Shown in pieces: positions 58,197-64,000 of a DNA stretch of 64,000 nt. Every line of letters starts with the position of its first letter. Positions within the stretch are counted from its first letter, which is position 1. Location: positions 12,199,338 through 12,263,337 of the forward strand of contig NC_092028.1 in NCBI RefSeq assembly GCF_042242105.1, in the 5' to 3' direction. This DNA comes from Pempheris klunzingeri. Its lineage: Eukaryota > Chordata > Actinopteri > Acropomatiformes > Pempheridae. Both the position numbers and the translations under genes were made by a program. The notes under the pieces were generated by a model that saw nothing but the letters and a program-made list of their open reading frames with translations, made no database searches and was not told the DNA's origin.

Positions 58197-60638
58197 ATGA
58201 GCGCAGATGGAAAAAAAGAAGTCCCTCCCTACATCGTAATACGTAAACTTGAACACACCACGCTCACACACATCAGCATCATCATCAGCATCATCATCAA
58301 CATCAAATTAGCTCATTATCCATCTTATCTTATATTTTCTCGCTTGTTTTCCCTCTTCTTCCATTCCAGTTGAGGGGGGTGAAGCGAAGATTTACAACCT
58401 CCAAGGCCCAGCTACCCTTCCCATCTCACAGGAGGCGTCCACGTCTCAGGTCACACCAGGTAAACTCACATCTGATGTCACGCTTCCTGGAAACGCACAT
58501 TGAAAAACCTTTAGCTGCAATTTACTCTAGTGTGTAGGTGAATAACTCCCCCGTTTCCTCCCCTCTTTCTCTTCTTGTCTTCTCCTCCACTCTGTCTTTC
58601 TCCCTCCAACATCTCCCAAAGCCCAGCTCCAGATCCCACTGACTCCCCCCACCTCACAGGAGGCGTCCACCTCTCAGGTCACACCAGGTAAACTCACATC
58701 TGATGTCACACTTCCGGGAAACACATCTCAAAAACAGTTAGCTGCACTTTATTCTAGTTTGTAACTCCTCTGTTTTCTCCCCTCTTTACCTACTTGTCTT
58801 CTCCACTATTTGTTTCTCCCTCCTCCATCTCCAAAGTCCATATCCACCGTCCATTCGCTCCCCCCACCTCACAGGAGGTGTCCACCTCTCAGGTCACACC
58901 AGGTAAACTCACATCTGATGTCACACTTCCTGGAAACACATCTCAAAAACAGTTAGCTGCACTTTATTCTAGTTTGTCACTCCTCTGTTTTCTCCCCTCT
59001 TTACCTACTTGTCTTCTCCTCCACTCTTTTTTTCTCCCTCCAACATCTCCCAAAGCCCAGCTCCAGATCCCACTGACTCCTCCCACCTCACAGGAGGCGT
59101 CCACCTCTCAGGTCACACCAGGTAAACTCACATCTGATGTCACACTTTCGGGAAACACATCTCAAAAACCGTAAGCTGCACTTTATTCTAGTTTGTAACT
59201 CCTCTGTCTTCTCCTCCACTCTTTCTTTCTCCCTCCTCCATCTCCAAAGTCCATATCCACCGTCCATTCGCTCCTCCCACCTCACAGGAAACATCCACCT
59301 CTCAGGTCACACCAGGTAAACTCACATCTGATGTCATGCTTCCTGGAAACACATCTCAAAAACAGTAAGCTGCACTTTATTCTAGTTTGTAACTCCTCTG
59401 TCTTCTCCTCCACTCTTTCTTTCTCCCTCCAACATCTCCCAAAGCCCAGCTCCAGATCCCACTGACTCCCCCCACCTCACAGGAGGTGTCCACCTCTCAG
59501 GTCACACCAGGTAAACTCACATCTGATGTCACACTTTTGGGAAACACATCTCAAAAACAGTTAGCTGCACTTTATTCTAGTTTGTCACTCCTCTGTTTTC
59601 TCCCCTCTTTACCTACTTGTCTTCTCCACTATTTCTTTTTCCCTCCTCCATCTCCAAAGTCCATATCCACCGTCCATTCGCTCCTCCCACCTTACAGGAA
59701 ACATCCACCTCTCAGGTCACACCAGGTAAACTCACATCTGATGTCATGCTTCCTGGAAACACATCTCAAAAACAGTAAGCTGCACTTTATTCTAGTTTGT
59801 AACTCCTCTGTCTTCTCCTCCACTCTTTCTTTCTCCCTCCAACATCTCCCAAAGCCCAGCTCCAGATCCCACTGACTCCTCCCACCTCACAGGAGGCGTC
59901 CACCTCTCAGGTCACACCAGGTAAACTCACATCTGATGTCACGCTTCCTGGAAACACATCTCAAAAACAGTTAGCTGCACTTTATTCTAGTTTGTCACTC
60001 CTCTGTCTTCTCCCCTCTTTACCTACTTGTCTTCTCCACTATTTCTTTCTCCCTCCTCCATCTCCAAAGTCCATATCCACCGTCCATTCGCTCCTCCCAC
60101 CTTAAAGGAAACATCTGCCTCTCAGGTCACACCAGGTAAACACAAACCTCACACACAAACTCACACCTGATGTCTCACATCCCCGTCGCTCATGTCAAAA
60201 ATCTTTAGCTGCACTTTATTCTAGTACTTCCCCTCTGTGTTGTCCCCTCTTTCTCTTCTTGTCCTCTCATCCATCTTTCTCCTTCTATCACTGTACGCCA
60301 ACAAAAAAGGTCTTGAATCTGCAGAATTAGAAAATAAGGATGTCAGCCAGGAGACGGAGCTGGGGAATTCTCCAGGCAAGGCGACCTGCTCTTACTGCCA
60401 GAAGGAAGTCACGACCAATGTCTCCCACAAAGCAGGGAGGTACGCATGGATGTGGCTCTTAATCTTCTTCTTCTTCGGGTGAGTGTGTCGACCAGGGCGC
60501 TTGTCAGCTGTAATGACCTTTAGCAGGTAGCCTATTCAAGCTAGGGAGTAGCTGATTGTTACCTTTTTGTCTTATTTTAGTGTACGCTGTATTGAAAGTC
60601 AAGGAAAGTGTCCATAAACTAAAATAAAATAATTTCAA

Positions 60639-60670
<32 letters not shown>

Positions 60671-63370
60671 TAGCGCCAATTCACAACAGCGTTATCTCAA
60701 GACGCTTTACATAAAGAGCAGGTCTGGACCAAACTCTTTAATTAGAGAGAGACCCAATGATTCAGGAATTCAAAATTAAGGATTCAAGAATTCCCACATG
60801 AGCAAGCATCAGATGTTATATTGAGCAGCTGTGGCAGGAAAAACTCCCCTTTAACGGGAAGAAACCTCGAACAGACCCAGGCTCAATGTGGGCAGCTTCT
60901 GTAGGGGTCCGCGTTGGGTGGAGGTTGGACAGAGAGAGAGACAGACAACACAAACAGCAACCAACGTACGAGCAGTGACTATAGCACTAACAATAGGAAT
61001 GTGACTAAAAGATTAGCAGTATGATATTATTGAAAAACAAGACGAGTGTCTGACGATCCGCAGCAGTGATTCATGAAGCAGAGAACCACATCAGCAGGAC
61101 CAGGACCAGGATCCACAGGAACCTGAGAGATGAGAAAGCACAGAAAGGCTCCAGGGAAGATAGCAAGTTAGAGGCAGACATTTGGCTGACATGAGACATA
61201 ATGATGGAGAGGAAGAGGAGGATAGAGAATAGAGGAGCTCAGTGCACCATAGGAGTCCCCCGGCAGTCTAAGCCTATAGCAGCATAACTAGGGGCTGGTC
61301 TAAGGCCTGATCCAGCCCTTAAATATATGCTTTGTCAAAAAGGAAGGTTTTTAGTCTACTCTTAAATGTAGAGAGGGTGTCTGCCCCCCGAACCCAAACT
61401 GGAAGGAGGTTCCACAGGAGAGGAGCCTGATAGCTGAAGGCTCTGCCTCCTGCACTACTTTTGGAGACTTTGGGAACCACCAGTAGACCTGCATTCTGGG
61501 AGCATTGTGCTCTAGTGGGGTAGTACGGTACTATGAGCTCTTTAAGATATGATGGAGCCTGACCCTTAAGAGCCTTGTAGGTGAGGAGAAGGATTTTAAA
61601 CTCTATTCTAGATTTTACTGGAAGCCAATGAAGAGAAGCCAGTACAGGAGAAATGTGGTCTCTTCTTTTAGTTCTCGTCAGAACACGAGCAGCAGCGTTC
61701 TGGACCAACTGGGGAGTCTTTAACGACTTATTGGGGCAGCCTGATAATAATGAGTTACAATAGTCCAACCTAGAAGTGACAAATGCATGTACTAATTTTT
61801 CTGCATCGTCTGTGGAAATGATGGGCCTGATTTTAGCAATATTACATAGATGGAAAAAGGCAGTTCTAGAAATCTGTTTAATGTGGGAGTTAAAGGACAA
61901 ATCCTTATCAAATAAGACTCCCAGATTCCTCACAGTGGAGCTGGAAGCCAGATTAATGCCGTCCAGAGCAGTTATGGTAGTGGAAAAGCTGTCTCTGAGG
62001 TGTCTGGGGCCAAGCAAAATAACTTCCGTTTTATCTGAATTTAGCAGCAGAAAGTTGCTGCTCATCCAGGACTTTATGTCCTTAAGGCAGATTTGAAGTT
62101 TAGCCAACTCATTGGGTTCATCTGGCTTTATTGATAAATATAATTGTGTATCATCTGCATAACAGTGGAAATGAATGGAGTACTTCCTGATAATATTATC
62201 CAGAGGAAGCATATATAAGGTAAAGAGTATTGGTCCAAGCACTGAACCTTGTGGAACTCCATGTCTAACCTTAGTGTGGACAGAGGATTCATTGTTAACG
62301 TGTACAAACTGAAATCGATCTACTAAATAGGACTTAAACCAGCTTAATGCAGTTCCTTTTATACCAATGAACTGCTCCAGTCTCTGTAACAGGATGTGAT
62401 GGTCAATGGTGTCGAAAGCAGCACTCAGGTCTAACAAGACCAGGACAGAGAGAAGTCCTCAGTCATAAGGAGGTCGTTTGTAACCTTCACCAGTGTCTCT
62501 GTGCTGTGGTTCGCTCTAAAACCTGACTGAAAATCCTCAAATAGACTATTAGAATTTAGAAAATAACACAGCTGATTAGCTACGACTTTCTCCGGGATCT
62601 TGGAGAGAAAGGGAAGGTTGGATATAGGTCTATAGTTAGCTAACACACCTGAATCAAGAGTAGGCTTTTTCAGGAGAGGTTTAATTACTGCTACTTTAAA
62701 GGACTGTGGAACATAGCCTGTTAGTAAAGACTGATTTATCATATCCAGTAAGGACGTGTTAATTAGGGGCAGGACCTCTTTAAGTAGTCCAGTAGGAATG
62801 GGGTCTAGGAGACATGTTGACGGTCTAGATGAGGAGATTATTGAGGCCAATTCAGCAAGATCAATTGGAGAAAAACAGTCCAAGTACACATCAGGTCTAA
62901 CAGCTGTTTCTATGGTTCCTAGGTTTGCAGTTGGACCAGACCCTGTTGAGGGCAGGAGGTGCTGAATTTTGTCTCTAATAGTTAGAATTTTATCATTAAA
63001 GAAGCTCATGAAGTCGTTACTGCTGAGCTCTAAGGTAACACAAGGATCAATAGAGGTCTGGCTCTTTGTCATCTTAGCTATTGTGCTAAATTTAAAATTT
63101 AAATGTAAATTAATTTAATTAATAAGATTCAGCCTGCTTCTACATCTCTCAAAAGTCATTTTTGCACAGTCTAAAATGATTAAAAAGTAAATTCTGGTTT
63201 ACAGCTGCATGGCACTAACTGTGTGTCTGTGTGTGTGTTGCAGATTGCTCACATGCCTTGTCGCCCTCCTACTGTATCCTATCTTCCTCAAGCAGTTCAA
63301 GGATGTGCACCACACGTGTCCCAGCTGCGACAGAGTCATACAGGTTAACAAGAAAAGATTCTGTCATTGA
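58197..63370 (+). CDS. LITAF-domain protein, tandem copy 2, with amplified linker exons
   Basis: Proposed exons: 58197-58242, 58370-58459, eight 66-bp exons (58622-58687, 58837-58902, 59056-59121, 59250-59315, 59445-59510, 59660-59725, 59855-59920, 60070-60135), 60310-60478 and 63244-63370. If all are used the product is 319 residues, with 8 x 22 residues of P/S/T/Q-rich repeats between N-terminus and LITAF domain. The start MSADGKKE is identical to copy 1, but PPPY is VPPY here. The LITAF domain keeps TCSYC and HTCPSC and an aromatic membrane segment (AWMWLLIFFFFG). The C-tail NKKRFCH is diverged. The ancestral acceptor before the LITAF exon is cac instead of cag; AGs at 60308-60309 and 60323-60324 both keep frame. 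Domain and splice sites of the last exons are intact, so it is probably a gene, but use of each repeat exon is inferred. Role by family: late-endosomal membrane adaptor. Confidence 0.75.
58460..60140 (+). repeat. Tandem array of eight exon+intron units (A/B alternating)
   Basis: Unit spacings between exon starts are 215, 219, 194, 195, 215, 195 and 215 bp. Type A exons (58622, 59056, 59445, 59855) read AQLQIPLTPPTSQE; type B exons (58837, 59250, 59660, 60070) read VHIHRPFAPPTSQE or a close variant. All continue (A/V/T)S(T/A)SQVTP, are 66 bp, start after 'caaag' and end CCAG|gtaaac in phase 1. Introns share 'ctcacatctgatgtca' and 'gctgcactttattctagt'. The founder is the single linker exon seen in copy 1 (54926-55030). 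Confidence 0.92.
60636..63095 (-). mobile_element. L2-type LINE, 5'-truncated, one frameshift
   Basis: On the minus strand, 63072-62431 encodes the RT N-terminal part (NYRPISNLPFLSKI, FRANHSTETLVKV), then a frameshift near 62437-62431, then 62437-61319 encodes LDLSAAFDTIDHHILL, GVPQGSVLGPILF, the catalytic CYADDTQLYLS, and the C-terminal LASLHWLPVKSRIEFKILL and APLLWNLLP blocks. The FxDD-type box and the C-terminal 'LHWLPV' region are hallmarks of the L2/Maui branch of CR1-like LINEs. The 3' end at 60636-60660 is a (GATT)n tail on the element strand, as usual for L2. The endonuclease part is absent. It is inserted antisense in the last intron of LITAF copy 2. Being frameshifted and truncated, it is not autonomous, but the long frames suggest a fairly young copy. 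Confidence 0.9.
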
Positions 63371-64000
63371 CAAACACAAGGGCAAAAATGGAGCCATAGA
63401 AATACGAAATGTTATCCTGTAATCTTTGTATGTGTTTAGGTTATTTGGTTAAAAAAAGTTGTATCTTATTTCTATGGGTGAGCCATTGCTAAAATCCAAA
63501 ATCACATTATTAGCATATATCACCTTATTATTATTGTTACAGACTGGGGGTGATTTTGGTGTCAGAGCTTAAACATCATGTGCTCATTTTTAAAGTTCTA
63601 GCAAGTTAAATCAAACACACCCCATGCACTTTTTGGGAGCTGCTTTATTTTTATCCCAATCCAACAGAAAAAAAAACTTTCTCTATCGTCCTCCTCAGAA
63701 ACTTCAGCATACATTACATTGTTTAAATGAAGGCTTGTATTAACTTTATCAAATACTTTATGTTTCAGTAGATTGCTTGTTTGAAGTTAAGACAGATCAG
63801 CTGCCCATATGAAGGGATTAACACAAGTTTTGAATAAATAACTGCACCAAAAAACTAGCCAACACAATACAGAAAACTAGTTCTGAGGGCAAAAACTAGA
63901 ACATTTGCTCATCAGCACATCTTGCACAATAACATCTGTTTTGGGTTGATTAGAAATGTGGCTTATTTGTGTTATATTTACATTTTGTCAGCCATGGAAT
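63371..64000 (+). terminator. LITAF copy 2 3' UTR and downstream flank
   Basis: Candidate AATAAA lies near 63834. From about 63540 to the window end the sequence tracks 55990-56450 almost base for base, with small indels, marking the end of the tandem duplication unit beyond the window edge. Confidence 0.5.

Noticed and set aside
58622..60135. CRISPR-like or minisatellite reading of the regular 66-bp repeats
   Set aside because: The repeats are coding-phase exons with canonical splice sites and long, similar introns in a vertebrate gene, so the exon-array explanation is better.
61776..62096. Plus-strand ORF within the L2 element
   Set aside because: Antisense shadow of the LINE reverse transcriptase.

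Overview
The window is vertebrate nuclear DNA, almost certainly from a ray-finned (percomorph-like teleost) fish. The genes have many small exons with GT-AG introns. The sequence is dense in (CA)n microsatellites and carries repeats typical of teleosts: hAT-type MITEs, a SINE-like element ending in 'ggatggatg', and an L2-type LINE. The neighbouring genes clcn7 and ptx4, with arhgdig in the same segment, match the gene content of human 16p13.3.

Layout. (1) 1-11459, minus: arhgdig (RhoGDI-gamma/RhoGDI-3). Three coding exons are visible and the rest lie beyond the left edge. A 24-codon first exon at 11387-11459 carries the N-terminus specific to this paralogue. (2) 12.6-20.4 kb: no gene seen. 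It holds a duplicated noncoding segment (13.33-14.29 and 16.75-18.27 kb) and several MITEs. (3) 20.4-34.48 kb, minus: clcn7, complete, 25 coding exons, 790 residues, a lysosomal 2Cl-/H+ exchanger. (4) 35.65-39.58 kb, minus: ptx4, a long pentraxin with a coiled coil and an unusual Q/H/P-rich linker. (5) 40.82-45.21 kb, plus: slc2a6 (GLUT6-like), 8 exons, 501 residues, head-to-head with ptx4. (6) 45.5-50.6 kb: intergenic with a LINE reverse-transcriptase fragment. (7) 50.6-64 kb, plus: a tandem pair of LITAF-domain genes. Copy 1 is compact (156 residues). Copy 2 has an array of eight 66-bp, phase-1 exons and an L2 LINE in its last intron.

Functional theme. clcn7 and the LITAF proteins act on late endosomes and lysosomes. 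The slc2a6 product carries an acidic-dileucine sorting motif, so it is probably intracellular too. The arhgdig product controls Rho GTPases on Golgi and vesicle membranes. The genes look separately transcribed, and no operon-like relation is implied.

The most unusual features are the exon array of LITAF copy 2, its lost ancestral 3' splice site with in-frame replacements, and the contrast between diverged coding sequence and nearly identical 3' flanks of the two LITAF copies. Others are an 81-bp near-perfect palindrome at 3662-3742, the duplicated conserved noncoding block, and the expanded ptx4 linker. No alignment was run; identities are judged by eye.
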